Source of the DNA: an uncultured Acinetobacter sp.
GTDB taxonomy: Bacteria; Pseudomonadota; Gammaproteobacteria; Pseudomonadales; Moraxellaceae
Assembly (NCBI RefSeq): GCF_947624825.1
Contig: NZ_CANQLZ010000025.1
Span: forward strand, 1-39,652
Direction of reading: 5' to 3'
Length of the DNA: 39,652 nucleotides
The notes beneath the pieces were generated by a model. It saw only the letters and a list, made by a program, of their open reading frames with translations. It was not told where the DNA came from and did no database searches. The position numbers were made by a program, and so were the translations under genes. Positions 25,265 to 34,085 of this stretch are shown here, one piece after another (within the stretch, counting starts at the first letter, position 1; every line of letters begins with the position of its first letter).

Positions 25265-26278
25265 ATGTCTGAAAACCGTAAACCTGAACAGGGTGTCAAA
25301 CTTCGTGGCGCAGAGAAAGTCGCGCGTATTCCTGTAAAAGTTGTTCCTACGGTGGAGACCCCACGTAAGCCCGATTGGATTCGCGTTAAAATGGCGGCAC
25401 CAGAAGAAGTGCAACGCATTAAAACCACCTTACGTGCGCAAAAATTACATACCGTCTGTGAAGAAGCGGCTTGTCCAAACCTACCTGAATGTTTTGGCGG
25501 GGGGACGGCAACCTTTATGATTATGGGTGACATTTGTACCCGTCGTTGTCCATTTTGTGATGTGGCACATGGTCGTCCAAATGCACTTGACCCTGATGAA
25601 CCGCGTCATATGGCAGAAACCATTGCCAACTTAGGTCTTAAATATGCCGTCATTACCTCGGTGGATCGTGATGACTTACTTGATGGTGGTGCACAGCATT
25701 TTGTAGATTGTATTAAAGAAGCACGTGATTTAAGCCCAAATACTTTGCTTGAAATTTTAGTGCCTGACTTCCGTGGTCGTATGGATATTGCACTACGTAT
25801 TATGACTGAGTGCCCACCAGATGTATTTAACCATAACATCGAAACTGTGCCTCGTTTATATAAAGCCATGCGTCCGGGTTCAGACTATCAACATTCATTA
25901 AATTTACTCAAAATGTTTAAAGAATATTGCCCTGATGTGCCAACCAAATGCGGTTTAATGGTGGGTATTGGTGAAACCGAAGAAGAAGTGATTGCCCTGT
26001 TGGATGACTTACATGCCTATGGCGTGGACTATGTCACCATTGGTCAGTATCTACAACCTTCTAAGCAACATGCGCCAATTGACCGTTTTGTGACACCAGA
26101 AGAATTTGAGCGTTACACCGCACACGGTCAAAAGTTGGGCTTTAAAAATATTTGGGCAGCACCAATGGTACGTTCAAGTTATTTTGCTGATCGTCAATAC
26201 TATGGCGAGCCAGTACCTGCGGTACGTCGTAAAGCGGACGCTGCCAAAAAAATTGATGTACAAGTCATCGAAGCTTAA
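25265..26278 (+). CDS. lipA: Lipoyl synthase
   Basis: A 337-residue radical-SAM enzyme that inserts two sulfurs into octanoyl chains on E2 and GcvH domains. Both iron-sulfur clusters are readable: the auxiliary-cluster motif [12 protein letters not shown] and the radical-SAM motif CTRRCPFC. The C-terminal RSSY, whose serine ligates the auxiliary cluster, is also present ([12 protein letters not shown]). ATG 25265 is chosen; a GTG five codons upstream lacks a ribosome site. A -10-like TATAAT lies at 25205-25210. lipB is not adjacent. It is followed by its own terminator. Confidence 0.96.
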   Translation: MSENRKPEQGVKLRGAEKVARIPVKVVPTVETPRKPDWIRVKMAAPEEVQRIKTTLRAQKLHTVCEEAACPNLPECFGGGTATFMIMGDICTRRCPFCDVAHGRPNALDPDEPRHMAETIANLGLKYAVITSVDRDDLLDGGAQHFVDCIKEARDLSPNTLLEILVPDFRGRMDIALRIMTECPPDVFNHNIETVPRLYKAMRPGSDYQHSLNLLKMFKEYCPDVPTKCGLMVGIGETEEEVIALLDDLHAYGVDYVTIGQYLQPSKQHAPIDRFVTPEEFERYTAHGQKLGFKNIWAAPMVRSSYFADRQYYGEPVPAVRRKADAAKKIDVQVIEA

Positions 26279-26290
26279 ATTTTATACATT

Positions 26291-26318
26291 AAAAAGTCCG
26301 CAATTGCGGGCTTTTTTT
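26291..26318 (+). terminator. Terminator of lipA
   Basis: AGTCCGCAA/TTGCGGGCT-type stem containing one G-U pair, with a seven-base T-run, 13 bases after the stop. Confidence 0.85.
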
Positions 26319-26485
26319 ATGATTTTATTGCCCAAAATCATCCCAACAAAAATACATAATCAAAAGCCAAATATATTCCAGCATCAGTTTCAATCTATTT
26401 TTCTACGACTTTTTTAGGGTAGGCAGCAATCTAAGCTACAGTTTAAACTGCGTTGGTTTTATAGACTAACAATACCGAGGAAAAT

Positions 26486-26869
26486 ATGTCACAACAAGAT
26501 TATGAAAATGGTTTAAAAGTACGTACCGAAGTTATGGGAGAGCATTTTGTCAAACGCGCACAAGACAATACTGTGCCTTTTACCGCGCCATTACAAGATT
26601 GGATTAATGAACATGCTTGGGGCTCAACATGGCAACGTGAAGGCGTCTTGCCACGTAAATATCGCTCGCTCGTTACCATTGCGTTTTTAGTTGCACAAAA
26701 AAGCCCAACCGAACTCAAAGGTCATGTTCGTGGCGCGTTAAACAACGGCGCAACAGTAGAAGAAATTCAAGAAGTATTATTACATAGCTTACCGTATTGC
26801 GGCGCACCTGCTACGCAAGAAGCTTTTCGTGCGGCATTAGAAGTCATTCAAGACTATCAAGCTCAATAA
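26486..26869 (+). CDS. Carboxymuconolactone decarboxylase-family protein
   Basis: A 127-residue cytosolic protein with the full CMD domain. It resembles PcaC (gamma-carboxymuconolactone decarboxylase of the protocatechuate branch) over its whole length: the N-terminal GLKVRTEVMG, then HAWGSTWQREG, RSLVTIAFLVA, ELKGHVRGALNNG and HSLPYCGAPAT. The stand-alone location, with no other pca genes nearby, means it may be a paralogue with a different substrate or an AhpD-like antioxidant role. It lacks the CxxC of AhpD, which argues against the latter. GAGG precedes the ATG. Confidence 0.85.
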   Translation: MSQQDYENGLKVRTEVMGEHFVKRAQDNTVPFTAPLQDWINEHAWGSTWQREGVLPRKYRSLVTIAFLVAQKSPTELKGHVRGALNNGATVEEIQEVLLHSLPYCGAPATQEAFRAALEVIQDYQAQ

Positions 26870-26885
26870 GTTTAAAATGAATCAA

Positions 26886-26916
26886 TAAAAAAACGAGCCG
26901 TAGCTCGTTTTTTTTT
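26886..26916. terminator. Bidirectional terminator between the CMD gene and ompW
   Basis: AAACGAGC, CGTA loop, GCTCGTTT, with A- and T-runs on the two sides, between converging genes. Confidence 0.9.
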
Positions 26917-26929
26917 GAGTAAGCAATAC

Positions 26930-27658
26930 TTAGAAGCGGAAGCTTAAACCAAGTTTCGCCACTGGCATCCACTCATATTTGTCATCATTGGCAATTTTAC
27001 GTGCATCTGCATCAGCAGCATCTTGTGCATCTTGATATTGTGTAGTTTGAGGATCAATTGGTGTTAGGTTAGTTGCTACCAAATTCACAGATGGATTACC
27101 TGTGTAATAAGCACCGATTTCACCAAATACGCCCCAACGATTATTGATAGCTGGTGAGAAACCTAGACCCACATACGGCGCAATATCATTATCATATTGC
27201 ATTTTACCTTTAACAGCCCCTACACCGCCGTCAGCTTTGTACTTGTCACCATTGATGGTAATAGTATCTTGACCTGAAGCTTTACCTTTTAAGTCATAAT
27301 CATTATCAATGTAAGCTACACCAGCAGCCATATAGAACCAATTTGACCATGGACGGATTTGTGCATTTAAAAACACAGTGTTATTTTCTTGCTCCCAATC
27401 ATAGGTAGCACCGTTGACTTTAATGTCATCAGACCAAGAAATATCACCACCATTATAACCTAATACGATATCCACTTTAGGGTTGGCAGTCCACACCAAA
27501 GCACCACCGTAACCTGTGGTACCCACTTCAGCACGTACAGCAGCTGGAACTAATTGATTACCGTGAAACTCATAGCCATCCTTAACAACAGCCGAATCTG
27601 CCATAACAGAACCTGCAGTTGCTAAAGCTGCTGCTGCAACAAGCATACGTAATTTCAT
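26930..27658 (-). CDS. ompW: OmpW-family outer-membrane beta-barrel protein
   Basis: A 242-residue outer-membrane protein. A signal peptide (MKLRMLVAAAALATAGSVMA) precedes an eight-stranded barrel pattern, and the protein ends KLGLSFRF with the C-terminal Phe needed for barrel assembly. The family forms a narrow hydrophobic channel and often responds to stress or carbon source. It is about 30 residues longer than E. coli OmpW, owing to an insertion with Asp/Ala-rich sequence (QDAADADARKIANDDK) in a late loop. GAGGAG precedes the ATG at 27656-27658; an 18-codon upstream extension is rejected. Confidence 0.9.
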   Translation of the reverse strand: MKLRMLVAAAALATAGSVMADSAVVKDGYEFHGNQLVPAAVRAEVGTTGYGGALVWTANPKVDIVLGYNGGDISWSDDIKVNGATYDWEQENNTVFLNAQIRPWSNWFYMAAGVAYIDNDYDLKGKASGQDTITINGDKYKADGGVGAVKGKMQYDNDIAPYVGLGFSPAINNRWGVFGEIGAYYTGNPSVNLVATNLTPIDPQTTQYQDAQDAADADARKIANDDKYEWMPVAKLGLSFRF

Positions 27659-27977
27659 ATTTTTCTCCTCAAAATGAGCTTTTTTGTGTTCATGTATTGT
27701 TATGCAGCACATAATATGCTGTTTTTGGCTTAAATTTCACTCAAAAAATGATTATTTTTTGTTATCTTTTGATACAAATAAGAATATCTATTGATAATTA
27801 AACAATTCTGTTTCCTAAAATTTTGCTTTTCTGCACCAGCATAATGCAAAAAATGCCCCCTTTTCAGGCAAAAAAAAATAGTACATTTTTATTGTAAATA
27901 TGAGGGTATTTTTCATCTATTTTTTAAAAAATATGGTGTACACTCGTGAAAAATTTTTTATTTATAAGGAAAGATAA
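27659..27977. other. Divergent intergenic region between ompW and dapD
   Basis: About 320 very AT-rich bases holding the promoters of both genes. One small hairpin, CAGCA/TGCTG, is at 27705-27721. A TGTACACT element near 27937 may be part of the dapD promoter. No open frame with a ribosome site is visible. Confidence 0.45.
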
Positions 27978-28799
27978 ATGTCAAAAATTTCAACAATTAT
28001 TGAACAAGCCTTTGAAAATAGAGCAAATTTTAGCGCAGATGATTGCCCAACTGAAGTTCGCCAAGCTGTCGAAGAGGCAATTACAGGTTTAGACAATGGT
28101 AGCCTACGTGTTGCTGAAAAAATTGAGGGTGAGTGGGTTGTTCATCAATGGTTGAAAAAGGCTGTTTTACTCTCTTTTAAATTAAACGATAATAAAGTAA
28201 TTGAGTCATGCGACCTGCGTTTTTATGATAAAGTAGACACCAAGTTTAATGGCTGGACAGACGCACAATTTAAGGCTGCCGGTGTACGTGTTGTCCCTCC
28301 AGCTGTGGCACGCAAAGGCTCATTTCAAGCTAAAAATGTGGTGCTCATGCCCTCTTATGTCAACATTGGCGCTTATGTTGATGAAGGCAGTATGGTGGAC
28401 ACATGGGCGACTGTTGGTTCATGCGCTCAAATTGGTAAAAATGTGCATTTATCGGGTGGGGTCGGCATTGGTGGCGTACTTGAGCCATTACAAGCTAATC
28501 CAACCATTATTGAAGATAACTGCTTTATTGGCGCACGTTCTGAAATTGTAGAGGGTGTGATCGTTGAAGAAGGCTCTGTGATTTCTATGGGCGTTTTCAT
28601 TGGTCAGTCCACTAAAATTTATGATCGTGCAACGGGCGAAATCCATTACGGTCGTGTACCTGCCGGTTCTGTGGTGGTATCGGGTAGCTTGCCATCTAAA
28701 TGTGGTACTTACAGCTTGTATGCTGCAATTATCGTCAAAAAGGTGGATGCGAAAACGCGTGCCAAAACCAGCTTGAATGATTTATTACGCGAAGATTAA
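27978..28799 (+). CDS. dapD: 2,3,4,5-tetrahydropyridine-2,6-dicarboxylate N-succinyltransferase
   Basis: A 273-residue cytosolic enzyme of the succinylase branch of lysine and diaminopimelate synthesis; it succinylates tetrahydrodipicolinate. The N-terminal helical domain is followed by a left-handed beta-helix of hexapeptide repeats (for example [20 protein letters not shown] and [17 protein letters not shown]). Length equals the E. coli enzyme. AAGGAAAG lies upstream of the ATG. It feeds peptidoglycan cross-link synthesis. It is followed by two hairpins, the second a terminator. Confidence 0.97.
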   Translation: MSKISTIIEQAFENRANFSADDCPTEVRQAVEEAITGLDNGSLRVAEKIEGEWVVHQWLKKAVLLSFKLNDNKVIESCDLRFYDKVDTKFNGWTDAQFKAAGVRVVPPAVARKGSFQAKNVVLMPSYVNIGAYVDEGSMVDTWATVGSCAQIGKNVHLSGGVGIGGVLEPLQANPTIIEDNCFIGARSEIVEGVIVEEGSVISMGVFIGQSTKIYDRATGEIHYGRVPAGSVVVSGSLPSKCGTYSLYAAIIVKKVDAKTRAKTSLNDLLRED

Positions 28800-28839
28800 T
28801 GTTTTAATGTTGGCGTATGGAACTTAAGTTAAGTTTCCT

Positions 28840-28877
28840 ATCTCTACAACTTTTATGGTTGTAGGGATTTTTATTTT
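28840..28877 (+). terminator. Terminator of dapD
   Basis: ATCTCTACAAC pairs with GTTGTAGGGAT (one G-U) and is followed by a T-rich run. A separate small hairpin (GGAACTTA/TAAGTTTCC) precedes it at 28819-28838. Confidence 0.75.
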
Positions 28878-28912
28878 TATACTCCTCTTATTTCTTTTCG
28901 GTTAATTTTGTT

Positions 28913-29623
28913 ATGAATACGCTTCGCTCTTCTGCTATCCCTGTTTCTGATCCATCTGCGGGTTTACGCATTACCGAGATCTTTTATTCATTACAAGGTG
29001 AAGCCAACAGTGCAGGTTTACCTACCGTCTTTATTCGTTTAACTGGTTGTCCACTACGCTGTACCTATTGCGATACCACTTACTCTTTTGAAGGTGGCGA
29101 ACGCCAATCTTTAGATGACATTATCCAAACCACATTAAAGTATGGTGCAGCGCATGTGTGTGTGACCGGTGGTGAACCATTGGCTCAGCCCAATGCTTTG
29201 CCGCTTATGCAGCGTCTAAGTGACTTAGGTTGTCAAGTGTCTTTAGAGACCAGTGGTGCTTTGGATGTGTCTAAAGTTGATTCGCGCGTATCAAAAGTCT
29301 TAGATTTAAAAACCCCAACTTCAGGTGAAGTGGCACGTAATTTATTGAGTAATCTGGAGCATTTGACTCAGCACGACCAAATCAAATTTGTGATTTGTAA
29401 TCGTGAAGATTATGAATGGTCAAAACAGCAGCTTGAACAGTACCAGTTGGCAGATAAGGTCAGCACGGTATGGTTCTCGCCTGCGTTTGCAGTTGAAAAA
29501 GGTGCTGTTCGTATGCCGCAATTGGCACGCGATCTAGCCCAATGGATTTTAGATGACCGTCTCCCTGTTCGTTTTCAATTACAGTTACATAAATTACTGT
29601 GGAATGACGAAACTGGTCGTTAA
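28913..29623 (+). CDS. queE: 7-carboxy-7-deazaguanine synthase
   Basis: A 236-residue radical-SAM enzyme that converts 6-carboxytetrahydropterin to 7-carboxy-7-deazaguanine in queuosine synthesis. The iron-sulfur cluster motif is the standard Cys46-x3-Cys50-x2-Cys53 in GCPLRCTYCDTTYSF. EIFYSLQGEANSAG (22-35) binds substrate, and CVTGGEPLAQ is the SAM-binding GGE motif. The ribosome site is weak. queC follows after 27 bases and acts on its product, so the two form an operon. Confidence 0.95.
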   Translation: MNTLRSSAIPVSDPSAGLRITEIFYSLQGEANSAGLPTVFIRLTGCPLRCTYCDTTYSFEGGERQSLDDIIQTTLKYGAAHVCVTGGEPLAQPNALPLMQRLSDLGCQVSLETSGALDVSKVDSRVSKVLDLKTPTSGEVARNLLSNLEHLTQHDQIKFVICNREDYEWSKQQLEQYQLADKVSTVWFSPAFAVEKGAVRMPQLARDLAQWILDDRLPVRFQLQLHKLLWNDETGR

Positions 29624-29650
29624 TTTTAGTTCATTTTTTGGAGAATAGAC

Positions 29651-30319
29651 ATGCGCACTCCTGCCATTGTGTTGTTATCTGGCGGCCTCGACTCAACGAC
29701 TTGTTTAGCATGGGCGCAAGCGCGTTATGAATGTATTGCCTTGAGCTTTATGTATGGGCAGCGCTCAACCACCGAACTTGATGCTGCCAAAGCCTTAACG
29801 CAAGCAGCAGGCGTTGAGCACCGTGTTATTAACATCGATCTAGGTAATTTAGGTGGTTCTGCATTAACTGATCATAGTATTGATGTGCCTGATCATGAAG
29901 AAGAAGGCATTCCAATTACCTATGTGCCTGCGCGTAATACCATTTTCTTGTCTTATGCCTTAGCAGCTGCCGAAGTCTTTGGCGCCGAAGCCATCGTAAT
30001 TGGAATTAATGCGGTGGATTACTCAGGCTATCCAGATTGTCGTCCTGAATTTATTGATGCATTTGCCAACATGGCACGCCTTGCCACCAAGGTAGGTGTG
30101 GAAGGCAAACCACTTAAATTTGAAACACCTTTATTACATTTATCCAAAGCAAATATTATTCGCTTAGGGGTAGAACATGGCGTAGACTACAGTCAAACGG
30201 TATCTTGCTATCAAGCAGATGACCAAGGACGTGCTTGTGGCACATGTGACAGCTGTCGTTTACGTAAGCAAGGCTTTATTGACGCAGGTGTTGCAGATCC
30301 AACACGTTATATACCGTAA
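29651..30319 (+). CDS. queC: 7-cyano-7-deazaguanine synthase
   Basis: A 222-residue cytosolic enzyme that uses ATP and ammonia to convert 7-carboxy-7-deazaguanine to preQ0. The PP-loop SGGLDSTT lies at 10-17. Zinc ligands Cys186, Cys196, Cys199 and Cys202 (SCYQ...CGTCDSC) are complete. TTTGGAG lies before the ATG. The product preQ0 is the substrate of QueF, encoded at 12214-13023. queD is not in the window. Confidence 0.96.
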   Translation: MRTPAIVLLSGGLDSTTCLAWAQARYECIALSFMYGQRSTTELDAAKALTQAAGVEHRVINIDLGNLGGSALTDHSIDVPDHEEEGIPITYVPARNTIFLSYALAAAEVFGAEAIVIGINAVDYSGYPDCRPEFIDAFANMARLATKVGVEGKPLKFETPLLHLSKANIIRLGVEHGVDYSQTVSCYQADDQGRACGTCDSCRLRKQGFIDAGVADPTRYIP

Positions 30320-30335
30320 TAACAAGGTAGAGGCT

Positions 30336-30734
30336 ATGAACATTTTAAAATCAAACATTCTTATTGGTGCAGTGATGGCTGTGGCATCTTTTGCAACAGC
30401 AGCGCAAGCACAAGACTCATTACAAAAAGCATATCAAAGCAGCAACGTAAAAAATGCTTTAGTGAATGTTTGTAAAGAAGAAACCAATAAAGGTAAAAAA
30501 CTGACCACAGCAGAAGTTACTAAGTACTGCACCTGTGCAGTCAATGCCGATGGTAAACTAACCAATGACCAAAAATGGCAGATTCAAAGCACCATTAACC
30601 AAAAGAAAAGCCCATCGACTTTGGCCTTTGTGCAAAAGCAAAATGAACAGTTAAAGACCTGTTTTGGTCCACAATTGGTGACCAAATTGCAAAAACTTAC
30701 GCAAGAAGCACAAGCTGCACAGAAAAAATCTTAA
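30336..30734 (+). CDS. Secreted hypothetical protein with four cysteines
   Basis: A 132-residue protein with a signal peptide cleaved near AAQA-QD (residue 25), so probably periplasmic. The mature part is basic and Gln/Lys-rich, with cysteines in NVCKEE, KYCTCAV and KTCFGP that could form two disulfides. GAGG precedes the ATG at 30336; open codons further upstream overlap queC and are rejected. It lies 16 bases after queC and may be co-transcribed, but nothing suggests a queuosine role. No family recognised. Confidence 0.75.
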   Translation: MNILKSNILIGAVMAVASFATAAQAQDSLQKAYQSSNVKNALVNVCKEETNKGKKLTTAEVTKYCTCAVNADGKLTNDQKWQIQSTINQKKSPSTLAFVQKQNEQLKTCFGPQLVTKLQKLTQEAQAAQKKS

Positions 30735-30745
30735 TTTTGCTATCT

Positions 30746-30775
30746 AAAAAAGCCTGCCTTGTGTAGGCTTTTTTT
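30746..30775 (+). terminator. Terminator after the secreted protein gene
   Basis: AAGCCT/AGGCTT stem with a 9-base loop and a T-run. It closes the queE-queC transcription unit. Confidence 0.8.
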
Positions 30776-30802
30776 ATCACTTCATTTTATGACTTATAAG
30801 AG

Positions 30803-31264
30803 ATGAGCATGAGCACGTTATTAGATCATACCTTTGCCACTACTCAAGGTGAAGTTAATTTAGCCACACATCCAAGTGAATGGTTAATCGTGTATTTTTA
30901 CCCTAAAGATTCAACGCCCGGCTGTACGACTCAAGCAGTCAGTTTTTCTTGTCTCAAAGATCAATTTGACGCTTTAGGTGCAACTATTTTTGGTGTATCG
31001 CGTGATTCAGTCAAAGCCCACCAAAACTTTACCCTCAAGCAAGAATTAAAAATTGACTTAATCAGTGATAAAGAAGAAGTGTTATGTCAACATTTTGATG
31101 TGATTAAAGAAAAAAACATGTATGGCAAACAAGTTATGGGCATTGAACGCTCAAGCTTTATTTTCCATCAGGGCAAATTGGTTAAAGAATACCGTAAGGT
31201 GAAAGCCGCAGGACATGCAGAACAACTCTTAGAAGATTTAAAAGCCCTACAAGCTCAAGGCTAA
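30803..31264 (+). CDS. bcp: Bcp/PrxQ-type thioredoxin-dependent peroxiredoxin
   Basis: A 153-residue cytosolic peroxiredoxin reducing H2O2 and organic peroxides. The peroxidatic cysteine is Cys41 in YPKDSTPGCTTQ. E. coli Bcp has its resolving cysteine five residues later; here that place is Val46, and the other cysteines are Cys50 and Cys95. The enzyme is therefore either a 1-Cys form or uses an atypical partner. Later motifs (FGVSRDSVKAHQNF, GIERSSFIF) are typical. Two ATGs six bases apart are possible starts. Confidence 0.9.
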   Translation: MSMSTLLDHTFATTQGEVNLATHPSEWLIVYFYPKDSTPGCTTQAVSFSCLKDQFDALGATIFGVSRDSVKAHQNFTLKQELKIDLISDKEEVLCQHFDVIKEKNMYGKQVMGIERSSFIFHQGKLVKEYRKVKAAGHAEQLLEDLKALQAQG

Positions 31265-31269
31265 AATCT

Positions 31270-31297
31270 ATAAGGCATTCATAAGAATGCCTTTTTT
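31270..31297 (+). terminator. Terminator of bcp
   Basis: AAGGCATTC, ATAA loop, GAATGCCTT and a T-run, directly after the stop. Confidence 0.9.
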
Positions 31298-31470
31298 ACA
31301 TGTAGTAATTTTCCATCACAATCATACAAAATACTCAATTGATTTTATAAAATGAACTGAGTTGTTTTTTAAGTTTTAAAGCGATCAATGGCATTGATGA
31401 TTGCTTGTTCATATTAGGCTTTAAAAACAATACAAGCGCCATCCATGGCCGAAATACAAAAAGCTATGCT

Positions 31471-32040
31471 TTAAATATTACTGCGATCTTGCTGCTGATA
31501 TTTGTGTTGCAACTTGCGATAAATCTCATTGTCTTGAAATTCTTGCAAAAATTGAATACTGCCTTGTGGGAAAAATTCTGTTTGAATCTCCCCACGATAA
31601 TAAGCTTCACGTAAAGGTGTGGCTGAAATAGAACCCACTAAACTATCCAATTCCAACATTTTCCACTCAGGAAAAAGCTGTAAATAATACGATGATTCAT
31701 CTTTAAAATGACCAATTAAGCCAATTTTATCATTAGCATGCGTAACACCTGCAACCAGTTGTTTAACCAACTTCACCCATTTCACATCATTATATACATC
31801 GATCACATGCACAAATTGAATACGCGCTTGGTCGGCAACAGAAAAATTAGACAAAATCATCTGCTCACGTTCTTGGGCTAAAAATGGATTTTTCAGATTA
31901 CGTTCAGCTTGTGCCGAACCTAAAGCCAAAATCACCTGTTGACTATGTTGTAAGGCAATTTCAACGGTTTGCAAATGTGCCAGATGAAAAGGTTGAAAGC
32001 GGCCAATAAAAACCAAATGGTCAAACGCGTATGCTGTCAT
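31471..32040 (-). CDS. nadM: NadM-type nicotinamide-nucleotide adenylyltransferase
   Basis: A 189-residue cytosolic nucleotidyltransferase that joins NMN and ATP to make NAD+. It has the N-terminal GRFQPFHLAHL (HxxH type) and the C-terminal SISATPLREAYYRG (ISxTxxR-like) motifs of the class. In many bacteria NadM is fused to a C-terminal Nudix domain giving about 340 residues; that domain is missing here, and the frame ends cleanly at residue 189. It is transcribed alone, divergent from the crotonase gene. Small hairpins (for example ATCAAT/ATTGAT near 31383-31397) lie downstream. Confidence 0.85.
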   Translation of the reverse strand: MTAYAFDHLVFIGRFQPFHLAHLQTVEIALQHSQQVILALGSAQAERNLKNPFLAQEREQMILSNFSVADQARIQFVHVIDVYNDVKWVKLVKQLVAGVTHANDKIGLIGHFKDESSYYLQLFPEWKMLELDSLVGSISATPLREAYYRGEIQTEFFPQGSIQFLQEFQDNEIYRKLQHKYQQQDRSNI

Positions 32041-32138
32041 ATCTTCACTTTAATCGCGCAAGTTATTGTGTCGATCATAAAAATGTGCGACATAATGACC
32101 AACGTCCATTTAATAAAATCTAAAGCAAGGATAGTACG

Positions 32139-32939
32139 ATGACATTAAGCTGTATTCAACACGCACAACCACATTTACAAGCAAATTTACACGATGGGAT
32201 TTTAACCCTTGCCATTGCTCGTGCCGAAGCTAAAAATGCTTTGTATGGCGATTTATATTTAAACATTGCACAAGCTTTAACTGAAGCCGATCAAAGTCCT
32301 GAGGTGCGCGTGGTGATTTTACGTGGTGCAGCTGGCGACTTTACCGCAGGCAATGACATGAAAGATTTTTTAACTTTTATTCAACTGCCACGGACCACAC
32401 CAGCCGGTGATGCTCCACCCTTTATCTTATTAAAAGCTGCTGCACGTTTTTCTAAACCGCTGATTTGTGCCATTCGTGGGGTAGCAATTGGCATAGGTGT
32501 CACGATTTTATTACATGCCGATTTAGCATATGCCGATAACAGCGCTCTGTTTCAAATTCCATTTGTAAGTTTAGGCTTATCGCCTGAAGGTGCGGCAAGC
32601 CAATTATTGGTGCAACAAGCAGGTTATCATAAGGCCGCTGAACTTTTATTTACTGCAAAAAAGTTTAACAGCCAAACGGCGCTTGAAGTGGGTTTAATCA
32701 ATGCCATCTCAAACGATGTTTATAATGAAGCTGAGCAACAAGCCAAAATACTTGCAGCCCTTCCCTTAGCTTCTTTACAACAAACCAAGCAGTTAATGAA
32801 GCATAATCTTGCACAGATTATTGAGTGTATTGATCACGAAGCCGAGGTGTTTATGCAACGCGTCGCTTCCCCTGAAATGAGTGAGGCTATTTCAGCTTTT
32901 ATGCAAAAACGCCCAGCCAATTTTAGTCAATTTAATTAA
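32139..32939 (+). CDS. Enoyl-CoA hydratase/isomerase (crotonase) family protein
   Basis: A 266-residue cytosolic protein with the crotonase fold. Oxyanion-hole segments are seen as DFTAGNDMKDF and AIRGVAIGIGVTILLHADLAYA. A glutamate lies at the usual catalytic region in LGLSPEGAASQLL, followed by AAELLFTAKKFN. It may be a 2-enoyl-CoA hydratase or a delta-3,delta-2 isomerase; the single visible Glu leaves this open. AAGGATAG lies before the ATG. The nitroreductase gene follows after 16 bases, so the two probably share a transcript. Confidence 0.85.
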   Translation: MTLSCIQHAQPHLQANLHDGILTLAIARAEAKNALYGDLYLNIAQALTEADQSPEVRVVILRGAAGDFTAGNDMKDFLTFIQLPRTTPAGDAPPFILLKAAARFSKPLICAIRGVAIGIGVTILLHADLAYADNSALFQIPFVSLGLSPEGAASQLLVQQAGYHKAAELLFTAKKFNSQTALEVGLINAISNDVYNEAEQQAKILAALPLASLQQTKQLMKHNLAQIIECIDHEAEVFMQRVASPEMSEAISAFMQKRPANFSQFN

Positions 32940-32955
32940 CTGAAGATTAAAATTT

Positions 32956-33711
32956 ATGTCAAATTCATCTGAAAAGAAACGTTATTTTGAAGCAACACCC
33001 ACTGATATTGATGTGGAAAATTTCCGTAAAGTATTACAAAGTCGCCGTTCGGTGCGTAAATTTACCGACAAAACCATTCCAACAGATGTGCTAGATGCCT
33101 GCTTAGATTTAGCTTTACTTGCACCAAATTCGTCTAACTTACAACCATGGACATTTTATGTAGTGCAAGACCCTACCAAAAAACAGCAATTGATTCAGGC
33201 CTGTTTAGGACAACTTGCGGCTAAAACAGCATCTGAGTTAATTGTATGTGTAGCACGAACTGACCGTATTGATGACATGGCAAAACGTAATTTAAGCGAA
33301 TTTCCACTGCCACAAACGCCAAAATTCATCAAACAGTACTACACCTTTATTCCCTATAACTATAAAACAGGTATCTTAAATAGTTTAGGGCATGTGCGCA
33401 AAATTGCCTTTGGTGTAGCACGAAAATTTAATAAGCCCTTACCTGTATCTGCATTTAATGCAAGCGATGCTAAACTTTGGGCAACCAAAACCACTGCACT
33501 TGCCTGCGAAAATTTTGTTTTGGCATTACGTGCTTATGGTTTTGACAGTTGTATGATGGAAGGCTTTGATGAGCCTTGGGTATGCAAAATTTTGGACTTA
33601 AATACTGCCCAATATCCTATTATGGTCATTGCTGCAGGCGAACGCGCCGCAGATGGCGTATTTTTCCCACAATATCGCTTTGACCGTGATTTGTTTATTC
33701 AAAAAATTTAA
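32956..33711 (+). CDS. Nitroreductase-family FMN oxidoreductase
   Basis: A 251-residue cytosolic flavoprotein. FMN-binding SRRSVRKFTDKTIP is near residue 28, APNSSNLQPWTFYVV near 55, and a late GFDSCMMEGFDEP segment is also typical. Members reduce nitroaromatics, quinones or enones with NAD(P)H; the natural substrate here is unknown. It ends with a four-base overlap onto the convergent gene at 33708-34028, so the two transcripts must be complementary at their 3' ends. Confidence 0.85.
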   Translation: MSNSSEKKRYFEATPTDIDVENFRKVLQSRRSVRKFTDKTIPTDVLDACLDLALLAPNSSNLQPWTFYVVQDPTKKQQLIQACLGQLAAKTASELIVCVARTDRIDDMAKRNLSEFPLPQTPKFIKQYYTFIPYNYKTGILNSLGHVRKIAFGVARKFNKPLPVSAFNASDAKLWATKTTALACENFVLALRAYGFDSCMMEGFDEPWVCKILDLNTAQYPIMVIAAGERAADGVFFPQYRFDRDLFIQKI

Positions 33712-34028
33712 AGATCGTCTAAATTAAATAACTGTATAAATTCAAAAGCAGGCTCTTCGTAAGGATGTGCTAGCCTCAAAGCCTGTGCCACGGCACGGGC
33801 TTTGTCACAAGGTACAATAGTTTCTACCCGCCACTCAGGCACATGTTCTAAAGTGTCTAATTCACCAATAAAAGGGTGTGCACCTTTCACAGGTTTAAAT
33901 TGACCTGTACCCAAGACTTGCCAAGCACAGTGTTCATAGTTCCCTATACCACCCGCGCCTGCATTAAAAATTGCCGTTTTGCTACTTTCTAAATGGCTTT
34001 CAGGTACGTAATAAATCAGTTTTAGCAT
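33708..34028 (-). CDS. Small NIF3/YqfO-type domain protein
   Basis: A 106-residue protein corresponding to the PII-like insert of NIF3/YqfO proteins, present here on its own. It shows the family features KLIYYVPESHLE, FNAGAGGIGNYEHC and LAHPYEEPAFEF. Its function is not established; structures of relatives suggest a trimeric small-molecule-binding fold. Convergent with, and overlapping by 4 bases, the nitroreductase gene. Confidence 0.85.
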   Translation of the reverse strand: MLKLIYYVPESHLESSKTAIFNAGAGGIGNYEHCAWQVLGTGQFKPVKGAHPFIGELDTLEHVPEWRVETIVPCDKARAVAQALRLAHPYEEPAFEFIQLFNLDDL

Positions 34029-34085
34029 TCTAAACTACTCACAAATTGACTAAAATAATTCCAATAATATGAAGTGATAAAGAAT

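Noticed and set aside
26106..26417. Frame overlapping the lipA end and its terminator
   Set aside because: Mostly an out-of-frame reading of lipA and runs through the terminator hairpin.
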